In this document: positions 32,560-41,830 of the stretch, one piece after another
Layout: every line of letters starts with the position of its first letter
Numbering within the stretch: the first letter of the stretch is position 1
Assembly: GCF_030848805.1 (NCBI RefSeq)
Contig: NC_092362.1
Span: 12,380,157-12,444,156 of the forward strand
DNA length: 64,000 nucleotides
Origin: Temnothorax longispinosus
Lineage: Eukaryota > Arthropoda > Insecta > Hymenoptera > Formicidae
Direction: 5' to 3'
Program-made: the position numbers and the translations under genes
Notes under the pieces: model-generated
Databases searched by the model: none
Seen by the model: only the letters and a program-made list of their open reading frames with translations
What the model was told of the DNA's origin: nothing

Positions 32560-33420
32560 TTCAAAGAAACTCTCTCCCTGGCGAAAATAAGAAGCTTTAT
32601 AAAGCGTTGACAACCGTTCAATGAGGGTTTTTTGAAAGTTTATACGCTTACAAACTTTATAAGAACGCTTACACAACGCCGTTGGGTTTTGAACGCTTTC
32701 AGAACGCTTATAAAACACTGTATATAACGTTTTATGAAAGTTCTGGAATGCTGAGGCAACGCTTTTTAGAGAACGCTCAGTAAACGCTGAAACGCATTCG
32801 TGCAGAGAGTTTGCTATCAGATTTTTCAAACGTTTAGCAAACGCTTTTCCCAACACCGTAAGACAAGCGTTTTCACTCCGTTCAGCAAACGCTCTTCCGA
32901 TGTGGCGAATTGTAGAGGCGCAGTGAATGTTTTGTAAGGCGTTAACGCAAACGGCTTGGAGACGCCCAAGAAACGCTTTTCCCGACTCCGTAATACAAGC
33001 TTTTCCCTCCGTTCAGCAAATGTTCTTCTACAATGCCGCTAGGCGGCGCATCTTTCTCGCATATAAAATACATCCAGCCGCGTATATAAGCAGACCCCCT
33101 GCGAGGCAAAAAGCAGATTTTAACATTCAACGCTCTTTACGCCGTTTCTTCTTACGACAAGAGTAAACGCCCGTTAAACGCTCAATAGAGGCTGCACGCA
33201 GTTTCCAATGATAAAAGCTTTCGACTTATTAAACGCTTAACAGAGGATCTCTAAATGTTTTAAAGAACTCTCAGCAAACATCATACGTCATGTAAACGCT
33301 GTACAAACTCTCAAAAACGCTATATACAAACGTCTTTCAAACGCTGCAGCGTTGCAATTTCCGCTATACGAACTCTCTACTGACCGTTTCTAAACTCTCA
33401 ACGAACTTCCGGGATATAAG
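32560..33420 (-). repeat. AACGCT-motif array, copy 1
   Basis: A dense array of AAACGCT/AGCGTTT words every 20-40 bp. The part 32570-33090 is the reverse complement of 42990-43590. Within the array a unit of about 144 bp is partly duplicated. ORFs across it are artefacts of the repeat. Confidence 0.7.
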
Positions 33421-33510
33421 TCCATGATCGGAACTTCGGAAGGCTGTTAATAGACTAAAATAAGGTAGAGAATAACGTAAGTCGCGAAAGGCTATATTGC
33501 TTCCTTAAAG
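33410..33510 (+). repeat. Dispersed repeat, copy 1 (GGATATAAGTCC...)
   Basis: About 90 bp from GGATATAAGTCC to GCGAAAGGCTATAT is nearly identical and in the same orientation at 49644-49730. Confidence 0.85.
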
Positions 33511-33589
33511 AGGAAGCTTTGTTTTCGTGAATTACGTATATAAACTTTCGATTGCGTTTAAGTTGGGTTTAGTCAATCAAATTAAAAAA

Positions 33590-33947
33590 AAAATTATATA
33601 TGAAATAGGGGTATAAGAAACCAACGAAGAGATTGGTTTTTGAGTTTTTTCTGCCAATATGTTCAGATTGTTGTAAAACGTAGAAATATCGCCTAAAAAA
33701 AAAATGTTCGTATGTGTGTTTGTGTATGTATGTGCAGATTTAATGTCTGTGGTTGCTCTAACTTCCGCAAATTTGGAGATATCGATCTATTTCTAATTTT
33801 ATTATATTTTTTAGTTTTCTACCCCTATTTCATATATAATTTTTTAAGATTTGATTGATTAGACCCAGCTTTATACGCGATCAAAAGTCCATAATTTTGA
33901 TCGCATATAAAGCTAAGTCTAATCAACCGAATTTAAAAGAATTATAT
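33590..33947. repeat. Host repeat of the large DDE transposon (left side)
   Basis: Helitron-minisatellite-like AATTATATATGAAATAGGGG units plus an imperfect hairpin (about 33858-33930, GATTAGACCCAGCTTTATACG with its complement) that recurs at 40541-40615. Confidence 0.65.
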
Positions 33948-34488
33948 GGGGCATTCCATGCGAAGTGATCCACCCCCCAAAAAAATGTATTTTTTGATTG
34001 TGCTGAAATTTGCACAATCTATTGCCCTATTGACCATAATTATCCACACCAATTTTTTAGACATTTGTCCAACGCGTTGTCTACTTACAGAGGTTTAAAG
34101 TTTCGGCGTTGAGGCCGTCATGTTACACTTCACATATCGATAATTTGTCGTAAACATTACCGATTTTAAATAATGACCAGTGATTTTTGAAGTATTTTTT
34201 ACACACTTTCGAGATATATTATGCATTATTAATAAAAAAGGTTAATTAATTGATATTTTTCAACATTAATAATAAATTCAAATTTTTCTTTAAGATCGGC
34301 ATCTTTGATTTCAATAAAAAAAATGCCAAAAAAAAGAAGAAAATGTCAACAAAAAAGTATAGGAAGTCCAAGATGGAGAAATCACTCCTTAGTAAGATAC
34401 AATTCATTCTGTGTGCGAACTCATGATCCGTGCCGCCCGCGCCGCCGCGGCGGGCACCGATACATCGGGAGCTGAGAGCCGCGACGTT
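33948..34488 (+). repeat. Left terminal inverted repeat of the DDE transposon
   Basis: 541 bp, the inverse of 39935-40476. It includes a GC-rich inner part with CCGCGGCGG and the AT-rich outer part. Confidence 0.9.
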
Positions 34489-35369
34489 CCACGAAACTCG
34501 CGATAGTGAATGCTTTTAACGGATTTCCGCACCACCCTGGAGGTTCCGCTACCGGCGCGTTAGGTTTTTAGTGAACCTTCGCCTATAGCCCTATTATAAC
34601 ACTTTCCATACGTGAAATTTAACTTTATTTGCGAGACAATATGTTTGCACCCGTTTTACAAGTCAGACATCTAATTTTGCTTAGCCTTGCACTCCCCGTC
34701 TTTTGCATGTTCGTTTTTCTTTTGTTTGTTTTTATTTTGGAGTAAATTTCGTAATCTGCAGTTGAAAAATAGTATTTGAGTATAAGCCTGTCATCTTCAG
34801 TGGGAATAACTGCATGGTACTTTTGAGTTCCCGATACCGTAACAGCTGCCGTAAACCTGCTTTTTAACAATTTAGCAGTATTTTCTTGATCGGATTTTTC
34901 ACTGAAAAAAATGATCGTTTTATTCATATTCTCTTTTGCCCAGCGGTACAAATCATTTGGAGTTAAAATATGATTTTCTGCGGACAATTGCAGACTAGCT
35001 CGAGCTGCAAGTCTTTTTAAATTGCCACCTATACCATCACAAGGACCCTTTCCGTGAACGATGGCATGGAAATGCCATTCTGCCAAAATTCCAAAATCTT
35101 GTTTATGAAATTGAAGGTTTTTCAAATTATATTTATTTTTAAAATGCTGAGCAGCACCATCCGTGAAGTAAATTAATTTTGTCGGGTTAAAATGTTTTTT
35201 TAAATATTTTATAATAATTTTTTGGCATTCATAGACTGCTATCGTGTCGTGCTTCAAACTATCCGACAAAATTGCTATTGTTACGTCCACCCTCTCATAC
35301 ACCCGGAAAATTTGAAACCTTTTTAGATTGTAAGAAGACTTTAATCGGACCTTACTCATAAGAACAATG

Positions 35370-35680
35370 ACTTACCGATAGTAGGATTACCACCGAACAA
35401 GTTACCATACTTACTAGCATGATTTACCGACAGTAGGATTACCACCGAGTACCGACAGTAGGATTACCACCAAATACCGACAAGTTACCATACTTGCTAG
35501 CATGACTTACCGACAGTAGGATTACCACCGAACAAGTTACCATACTTACTAGCATAATTTACCGACAGTAGGATTACCACCGAATACCGACAGTAGGATT
35601 ACCACTGAATAAGTTACCTCACTCACTAGCATGACTTACCGACAGTAGAATTACCACCAAATAAGTTACCACACTAGCGA
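35370..35680. repeat. TTACCGACAGTAGGATTACC minisatellite
   Basis: Eight or so copies of about 21 bp (TACCGACAGTAGGATTACCA plus C), arranged in a higher-order pattern with AAGTTACCATACTTACTAGC. It lies in the region upstream of the putative promoter, where LTRs often carry enhancer repeats. Confidence 0.85.
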
Positions 35681-35882
35681 TAAGTCACGACCTGCGCGGT
35701 AGGCCTAACCACTAGCATATAAATATAGAAGATAAGTCACGATATACGCAATAGGCTTGGCCTATCCCAATAATGTATATACAACGAATAAGTCGCAATG
35801 CCCACAAGGGTTTAGCCATAGGAATTTTCTCGCAAACGCTTCCTTCAAGTAACGCAAACCTAAACCCTCCCAGACCCTTCCT

Positions 35883-36150
35883 GAAAACTCAGGCCATGAC
35901 CATATAAGGAGAGAAATCGAAAGCGGAGCCGATGACGCAACTCAACTCTTCCACTCAGGCAACAAAAGGAAGAAAACTCAGGCCATGACCATATAAAGAG
36001 AGAAATCGAAAGCGGGGCCGATGACGCAACTCAACCCTTCCACTCAGGCAACAAAAGGAAGAAAACTCAGGCCATGACCATATAAGGAGAGAAATCGAAA
36101 GCGGAGCCGATGACGCAACTCAACCCTTCCACTCAGTCAACCCTTCCACT
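35883..36150. repeat. 89-bp tandem repeat, three copies
   Basis: Copies start at 35883, 35972 and 36061 (GAAAACTCAGGCCATGACCA). They are nearly identical and directly upstream of the TATA box. Confidence 0.9.
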
Positions 36151-36180
36151 CGACCACCCCCGCCATCGGGAAAACAGGAA

Positions 36181-36214
36181 TATAAGGACGAACATCCCAA
36201 GGGACGCTCTCAGT
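36181..36214 (+). promoter_or_regulatory. Putative RNA polymerase II promoter of the 3.08-kb element
   Basis: TATAAGG at 36181-36187 and TCAGT at 36210-36214, the arthropod initiator, with 31 bp from the first T of the TATA box to the A of TCAGT. This spacing is canonical. It would start a transcript about 630 nt before ORF A. Confidence 0.55.
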
Positions 36215-36604
36215 TCCCCGGAGTCCTACCTCGATCACGGACTCTCCAGTTAAGTAACCACTGAATCCTCCTCGAGTCTCTCCGAATCCAGAACCTTCCT
36301 ATTTCTACATCGAGAATCTTCCTATCTCCACGTGCGTTACCGAACCCAGAGCCTTCAGCTCTCTCACTACATATAGAATTACGCGTCATATAGAAATACG
36401 CCATACGTTCGTCCCACTCGACAATCATATAAATATATATATACATTCCTGATTGTAATCTTGTTACTTTTGTAATCATATGTTAGCTCATAGATGTCCT
36501 ATGTAAAATTATCGTAATATACAACATTTTTATACAATATCTTACTCTACAATTTTTATACCTCTTCGCACATCCTCCACTGATCCCATCCACACACGAG
36601 CCCA

Positions 36605-36774
36605 GTGCCGTACGAGCGGCACGTCTCCGCCTGTGGGTATTCTAGTAATTGCAATAAGGCACCCGAATCACCGGTCCTCCCCTTGTGCTACATCTGCGTA
36701 CGAGGCAGTGCCGTACGAGCGGCACGCTACCGTCCGTGGGTGTCTGGAGAGGGGCAGTGCTGTACGAGCAGCAC
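36605..36774 (+). promoter_or_regulatory. Three RNA hairpins with an invariant TACGAG loop in the leader of ORF A
   Basis: 36605-36622 and 36708-36725 are GTGCCG-TACGAG-CGGCAC. 36757-36774 is GTGCTG-TACGAG-CAGCAC, where a C-G pair has become T-A with both sides changed. A smaller CTGC-GTACGAG-GCAG hairpin sits at 36694-36708. Sequence between the hairpins is less conserved (shared CCGTGGGT-type words), consistent with an old repeat under selection on structure. Confidence 0.65.
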
Positions 36775-36845
36775 GCTTTCTCGCCACGAGCAAGGAGAGT
36801 CAACCGAAGCGTGTTTGTCTTTTAACCTCAATCAGTAGTTAACAA

Positions 36846-37346
36846 ATGCCCAAGACGCGGCGAAGCGGACTCAAGGTACGCACCCGCAGGCTCAACCGCC
36901 TTTTGTTCGGGACCCCTCCGAATCCATTGTTAGGAGTCCTTTCCGATTACACGCCTGATCCTGAATACGAAAAGTACTTCGTCGCGAGTTTCGCGTGCAA
37001 GGCGGACGCGAGACCAAAACTCGAAAACGTAACTTCAGTGCGCAAAATTAACATTAAAAGTATACAATACATCTACGTTCCACTGGACAAGGCCGAATCT
37101 CGAGCAGATTACCAAGCATTCCGGAAGGCCCAGAACTATCGGCTAACCCCGATCACCTTCACACCGGGGAGAGATTCCGACAATCCACCACCAGTTCCAT
37201 CTTGGGAACTCATCGCTTCAATCAAAAAAGACGACCTCCGCCGGATCCGCCTGATCCAGCGTCGCGCCGAGATTCTACACCTGTGGTTCGACGCCTCACC
37301 ACCAGAACACTGGGGCACCGCGGATCACCCATTGGAACTCGACTAA
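36846..37346 (+). CDS. ORF A of the 3.08-kb element, unknown 166-aa protein
   Basis: The ATG is in fair context (AACAAATGC). The N terminus is strongly basic (KTRRSGLKVRTRRLNRL), then comes a Pro-containing segment (FGTPPNPLLGVLSDYTPDPE) and a mixed alpha/beta-looking body (INIKSIQYIYVPLDKAES, ITFTPGRDSDNPPPVPSWEL, LRRIRLIQRRAEILHLWFD). There is a single Cys; no domain is recognised. Codon use is balanced and GC-rich. A perfect splice donor (AAG|GTAAGT, 37348-37353) overlaps the end of the ORF, so a spliced mRNA could skip ORF B. A basic nucleic-acid-binding or nuclear role is only a guess. Confidence 0.6.
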   Translation: MPKTRRSGLKVRTRRLNRLLFGTPPNPLLGVLSDYTPDPEYEKYFVASFACKADARPKLENVTSVRKINIKSIQYIYVPLDKAESRADYQAFRKAQNYRLTPITFTPGRDSDNPPPVPSWELIASIKKDDLRRIRLIQRRAEILHLWFDASPPEHWGTADHPLELD

Positions 37347-37384
37347 AGGTAAGTGACGACGCCCCTAGGCGCTAAGCGAACGGC

Positions 37385-37789
37385 ATGAGCGAGCCGCGCA
37401 CGCGACGCCCTGCGCGCCGACTAACCCCATTGGCCTCTAGAATTGCGCGGCGGAATTGGTTATCGCGCGCCGTGTGTGTCTTTACTATCTGCCATCAAAA
37501 TCGTGATAGCAAACACTACCTCTGTGAAGAGTGCTTCCGAGACCTAACGGGCCCGCAACGCCGCCAGTACGACTGCTTAGTCCGTCATTATATGCATATT
37601 GGTTACCGATACAAAGTCGAAGAGTGCGATTCGTGCGACGTCGTGATCGGAGAAATCCAGAGCCCCTCCGCGTGTACCACGTGCTGTGAAATATTCTCTA
37701 ACGTAAAACGTTCGGTGGAGCATGAGGGAGGAGACCAATATTTAGAACGCGAATCTACGATAATTGCCATCTCCCAAACTAGAGTTTAG
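37385..37789 (+). CDS. ORF B of the 3.08-kb element, Arg-rich and Cys-rich 134-aa protein
   Basis: ATG 37385, 39 nt after ORF A. The N terminus is Arg-rich (EPRTRRPARRLTPLASRIAR). The body has CEEC, then 30 residues, CDSC, 12 residues, CTTC. This three-knuckle spacing is identical to ORF C, as are WL near the start, QN before the first pair and LVRH/LRH plus G.R in the 30-residue spacer. It is most simply a zinc-binding fold. Paralogous to ORF C by duplication; no known family recognised. Confidence 0.6.
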   Translation: MSEPRTRRPARRLTPLASRIARRNWLSRAVCVFTICHQNRDSKHYLCEECFRDLTGPQRRQYDCLVRHYMHIGYRYKVEECDSCDVVIGEIQSPSACTTCCEIFSNVKRSVEHEGGDQYLERESTIIAISQTRV

Positions 37790-37802
37790 CGCTCCATTGT
37801 TC

Positions 37803-38219
37803 ATGTGTCCCGGGCATCCAGTAAATCGGCAACCTCCGGAGGTAGTTTTACCCCCTAGCCCTATTAGAGCATGGCTAATGACGGGAATCTGTGTCTGGTC
37901 GTTGTTTTTCCAAAATAAAACTACGGGGGTCATTATTTGTGAGGATTGCCAGCTCGGCCAATACCAGCCCTTCCGGCAAGATTTCGAGGGCGTTCTCAGG
38001 CACTTCGTGCAATACGGGCCGCGAATAGAGTTCCCCACGTGTAGCGAGTGCAGTAAGGTTCTAGCCGACTATCGGCCCGCTTTCGAATGTTACGCATGCA
38101 CTAGAGTAGAAGAACCGTTTGAACGATATCTGACGAATCCTCTGAATCGACCGTACAGTGATGGACTACTGAATCTAAATCTCCCAGTGAAAGTGCGAAT
38201 CGGGCAAACGATTTGGTGA
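37803..38219 (+). CDS. ORF C of the 3.08-kb element, Cys-rich paralogue of ORF B (139 aa)
   Basis: The first ATG is 37803, 13 nt after the ORF B stop; the frame is open upstream to 37764, overlapping ORF B. After a Pro-rich lead (PPEVVLPPSPIRAWL) come CEDC, 30 residues, CSEC, 12 residues, CYAC, then a C-terminal tail absent from ORF B (ending LPVKVRIGQTIW). Identical cysteine spacing with diverged intervening sequence implies selection on a zinc-binding fold. A pyrimidine-rich AG (TTTTACCCCCTAG, 37847-37859) directly before the conserved part could be the acceptor for the donor at the end of ORF A. Confidence 0.6.
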   Translation: MCPGHPVNRQPPEVVLPPSPIRAWLMTGICVWSLFFQNKTTGVIICEDCQLGQYQPFRQDFEGVLRHFVQYGPRIEFPTCSECSKVLADYRPAFECYACTRVEEPFERYLTNPLNRPYSDGLLNLNLPVKVRIGQTIW

Positions 38220-39934
38220 CGAGCGTCTAGATAGCGAATTACCTCGGTCGCAGGTATCCCCGGATAGAGCCCCTTGGCTCGATAACCCGAAAAGCGACTA
38301 GTCCCGTATAAGCGATCCGAGCACCGCCCCCTTCGCGGCCGCGATCTATCGGGACGTAACACTATACCGCGGTGCTTCAACTCCTCTTGTTCTTTGTAGT
38401 ATATGACCGCAGTAAATATTGAGCACTGATTATTATTCCAGTGGAAAGATTGAGCTGTATTTTGAACTACGAAAGCAAAATTTTCCGCAAAATCGCATTG
38501 TACGAGAAATTGATTATCTGGCAGGTTTTTTTTTAACTCATTCACATAGGACGACTGTAATTTTAAAATAAAATCGTGAGGTTTAAGCTTGAACAGCAGC
38601 CTGCATAGTTGTTCAATAAATTCATCAATTTCGGCTATTTCAGTTTTTAGTGTGCTTCTGTCCGTATGCTGCCACACTTGAAACTCAATTCTTTCTACGT
38701 AATGTTCACGCAAGACTTTTTGTAGATGATTTTTCAGATTTTCCCCATCAGGGCATAATTCACATTTTCCGAGATGACATGAAGAAGTAGGGTTTCTACA
38801 AGTAATTTCTTGTAGGCAATCGTGGTACGACTTAAGAAAGAGGCTCGTGTCTTTAGTAATTGCCTGCAAGTGAATTGCATCTAGCATAAATTTGACGTTC
38901 TCATGATGCGTACAAACACAAACGGTGTGCGTTCCACTACTTCCAGCAAGAACACAGTGACGTGGTCTGAGATCTGCAAATTTAGAAAATCCAATTGTTA
39001 CATCGGAATGCTCCTTTATAAATTTCTCGTACAATTCCGAAAGATTGCATAAAATTAATCTTTTCTGAACATGTTTCCGGGACCCGTCATCTTTTTTTAC
39101 AGAAACAAAATCTTTTATTCCAGGTAGAAGCCGACTATTTTCGTCATTTGCATAAAATGCCTTAACAAGACTTTCTGTTTCAGAAGTTAGTTTATTTCTT
39201 GCTTTCTTTGCATTTGGCAAAGTCAAAATTCCATGTTCGGCTACCATTTCTTTTGCCTTTCGAACTTGACGTTCTGAAGCATTGAATTCGGCTGTTATTT
39301 TTTGTCGACCCCATGATTGTGGGGCGAGAGTAAGTAACATAAATTTCTCCGAATTGCTGGTGGAATTTCGAAATTTCGCCTTAATTTGCTCTAAGACTTC
39401 AACGCCTGCTTTATGATAGTCGTCATTACACTGTGATGTGTTTTCGCTTGAAGGCGTAAAAGCTAATTTTACGTCATATTCATCCGAAACATTGTTTATA
39501 GGATCATCAATCACAGGAACATCGTCTGCATGGTCATCATTCTCGGAAATTATCATTTCTGTGTTTTCCTGCGAAAAGGAGGAGGGGTTTTCAAATTTCT
39601 GCAATTCTGTTCTGCATGACCAACATAATTTTCCATCCAGTGGCACTGGAATAGAAATTTTTTCACGCAAAGATTCAGAAATTATTCTTAACCCTTTACA
39701 TTTTCCATGTTTTTTCTTATTTAAAGGATTTAAGCATCTATTACCCCAAGCTTTGGAAGGTGTCGACATGATTGAAAGCGTAGACCGTATAAGAATAATA
39801 GGGCGATGTGCATAATAATATAACATTCCTTCAAAAATATTCGGCTCGGTCTACTTTCTTTATAGGAATCCGGGAGCAAAATCATTTTCGAGAAGCACCG
39901 GTAACGAGAACAGCCACCTAGCGGCGTCTAATAC

Positions 39935-40476
39935 AACGTCGCGGCTCTCAGCTCCCGATGTATCGGTGCCCGCCGCGGCGGCGCGGGCGGCACGGATCAT
40001 GAGTTCGCACACAGAATGAATTGTAACTTACTAAGGAGTGATTTCTCCATCTTGGACTTCCTATACTTTTTTGTTGACAACATTTTCTTCTTTTTTTGGC
40101 ATTTTTTTTATTGAAATCAAAGATGCCGATCTTAAAAAAAAATTTGAATTTATTATTAATGTTGAAAAATATCAATTAATTAACCTTTTTTATTAATAAT
40201 GCATAATATATCTCGAAAATGTGTAAAAAATACTTCAAAAATCACTGGTCATTATTTAAAATCGGTAATGTTTACGACAAATTATCGATGTGTGAAGTGT
40301 AACATGACGGCCTCAACGCCGAAACTTTAAACCCCTGTAAGTAGACAACGCGTTGGACAAATGTCTAAAAAATTGGTGTGGATAATTATGGTCAATAGGG
40401 CAATAGATTGTGCAAATTTCAGCACAATCAAAAAATACATTTTTTTTTAGGTGGATCACTTCGCATGGAATGCCCC
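39935..40476 (-). repeat. Right terminal inverted repeat of the DDE transposon
   Basis: 542 bp; it differs from the left arm by scattered substitutions and single-base slips in A/T runs. Confidence 0.9.
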
Positions 40477-40480
40477 ATAT

Positions 40481-40740
40481 ATGAAATAGAGGTAGGAAAG
40501 ACCGAAGTAAAAATTGTTTTTTGAGTTTTCGATGCCATTGGTTGATTAGACCCAGCTTTATACGCGATCAGAGGTCCATAATTTTGATCGCATATAAAGC
40601 TAAGTCTAATCAACCGAATTTAAAAGAATTATATATGAAATAGGGGTAGAAAAGACCGAAGTAAAAATTGTTTTTTGAGTTTTCGATGCCAATGTGTTGC
40701 TTATGTTCGAAAACGTCGAATTTAAATTTTTTGAGGATCG
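40481..40740. repeat. Host repeat of the large DDE transposon (right side)
   Basis: Two units starting ATATATGAAATAG(A/G)GGTAG at 40478 and about 40627 with AAAGACCGAAGTAAAAATTG, and the hairpin copy at 40541-40615. The second unit provides the empty target site. Confidence 0.75.
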
Positions 40741-41090
40741 GTTTTGAGGATCGGCTATCCACACATCAAATAACTTAGAGTAGATTGAGGCGAATCGGAT
40801 TAATATAAGTTTTAAGACAATTCTCGTTAGTGTTTTATTTTAAACGAGCTATTTTATCGTCCTAATTAGTAATCCGATTTGCCTCGGTCTACCCTATACA
40901 TTTTTTAGGCAGAATCCGGTAAGCCTTTCACTAATCTCCGCCAAATTCAAAACAACCTCTTTTTAATGATACCTTATATATAAGATTACATGTATGATTT
41001 GTACACTTTTTAGGCAAAAATTGGTAACCCCTTCACCGATTGTTGCCAAATATTCAACACCAATTTATCTTTAATGATACTCTATCCATA
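40741..41090. other. Spacer with no supported gene
   Basis: Low-copy-looking AT-rich DNA. Confidence 0.4.
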
Positions 41091-41094
41091 AAAA

Positions 41095-41455
41095 AAGTGT
41101 GCAAGAAACTTGCACATTGCTTCCTCATAGTTTTTTTAGTGTGCAAGTAGAAACTTGCACATTGCTTCTTCATAGTTTTTAAGTGAGCAAGTAGAAACTT
41201 GCACATTGCTTTCTTATAGTTTTTAAGTGTGCAAGTAGAAACCTGCATTGCTTCCTCTATGAGAAAGCCAAATTAATAAATATCTACTAATAATTATGCA
41301 TACAAAAACGGGCTTCTTCATAGAGGAAGCAATGTGCAGGTTTCTACTTGCACACTTAAAAACTATAAGAAAGCAATGTGCACACACAAGTTTCTACTTG
41401 CTCACTTAAAAACTATGGGGAAGCAATGTACAAGTTTCTACTTGCACATTTTTTT
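41095..41455. repeat. Fold-back array: about 50-bp units in opposite orientations
   Basis: About four copies of a unit containing GTGCAAGTAGAAACTTGCAC and ATTGCTTC(C/T)TCATAG (41095-41255) face about three inverted copies (41330-41455) across a unique centre. Each unit itself contains the palindrome GCAAGTAGAAACTTGC. The architecture resembles Drosophila FB elements. Confidence 0.75.
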
Positions 41456-41489
41456 TTCTTTTTTTTCGTCTTACGTTTTTCTATGTATG

Positions 41490-41830
41490 CTTTACTTTAT
41501 GTCCATGCTACGACAGACGTCTCGTTCTTTGTCATCAGCCAAACGCTGCCCTTGCGGCAACCCAATGCGAAATATTAACCATGTAATATTTAATTGCGGA
41601 TTGTACTGTAGTAAAGCCTTTTATTTAGTCAAATACATTGAGGAAACCTTTCCTCAAACTCCAAGAGATATTCTCCCATTTTTAAATAATCCCCCTCATC
41701 AATTCATCCGTCTTCTCCTCGCAACTTGCAAGTCTATGGCTCTCCCCTCTCTCTTAGAAAGAGCCGAAGAGTTTAATCGGAAGATCATGTTAATCGGAGA
41801 CGGTGAATCGGACCATATCTGCAGTGAGAA
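41490..41830 (+). pseudogene. LINE ORF2 C-terminal fragment, copy 1
   Basis: CPCGNPMRNINHVIFNCGLY, then VKYIEETFPQTPRDILPFLN, resembles the C-terminal zinc-finger tail (C-x-C...H...C) of R1/Jockey/I-clade LINE proteins. A diverged second copy lies at 49745-50165. It is isolated from any RT domain. Confidence 0.55.

Larger units (their letters stand above)
35279..38361 (+). mobile_element. 3.08-kb TG...CA element with three small ORFs (giant solo LTR or new element type)
   Basis: It starts TGTTACGTCC and ends GGGACGTAACA, with CTAT duplicated on both sides (35275-35278, 38362-38365). TG..CA ends with short inverted repeats and a 4-bp duplication are typical of LTRs, yet no second LTR, gag or pol is present. 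Inside, in order: tandem repeats (35370-35670, 35883-36150), a TATA box and initiator, a leader with hairpins, and ORFs A, B and C. Base composition is much richer in GC than the host transposon, and the frames are intact. Confidence 0.8.
34625..39769 (-). pseudogene. DDE transposase of the large-TIR element, split by insertion
   Basis: ATG at 39767-39769. The N-terminal part has Cys ligands (CLNPLNKKKHGKC, LCWSC) and a helix-turn-helix-like stretch (FNASERQVRKAKEMV). It then has SGTHTVCVCTHHENVKFMLD, CRNPTSSCHLGKCELC, and FLVQCDFAENFAF with the HWNNNQCSIF context (first Asp). The insertion at 38361/35279 follows. The rest (35278-34625) has LIYFTDGAAQHFKNKY (second Asp), AEWHFHAIVHGKGPCDGIGG (third acidic residue) and a basic tail. 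Removing the insert with one CTAT copy leaves 2,058 nt, exactly 686 codons, without stops. The family is seen in other invertebrate genomic proteins; function in cut-and-paste transposition is inferred. Confidence 0.8.
33948..40476 (-). mobile_element. 6.5-kb DDE DNA transposon with 541/542-bp TIRs
   Basis: The left TIR 33948-34488 and right TIR 39935-40476 are reverse complements starting GGGGCATTCCATGCGAAGTG, flanked by ATAT on each side (33944-33947, 40477-40480). An unoccupied version of the target (AATTATATATGAAATAGGGG) is present in the next repeat unit at about 40625, which proves the 4-bp duplication. It encodes one transposase on the minus strand. Four-base duplications fit the Sola group as I remember it, but I cannot assign the superfamily. 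A 3,083-bp element interrupts it. Confidence 0.85.

Noticed and set aside
35370..35680. Regular repeats spaced by short unique segments, superficially CRISPR-like
   Set aside because: Spacers are themselves repeated (AAGTTACCATACTTACTAGC), the context is a eukaryotic transposable element, and there are no cas genes. It is a higher-order minisatellite.
38220..38410. C-terminal 60 residues of the minus-strand ORF 38090-39826 as part of the DDE transposase
   Set aside because: They are read-through into the 3.08-kb insertion beyond its end at 38361; the true C-terminal part is at 35278-34625.
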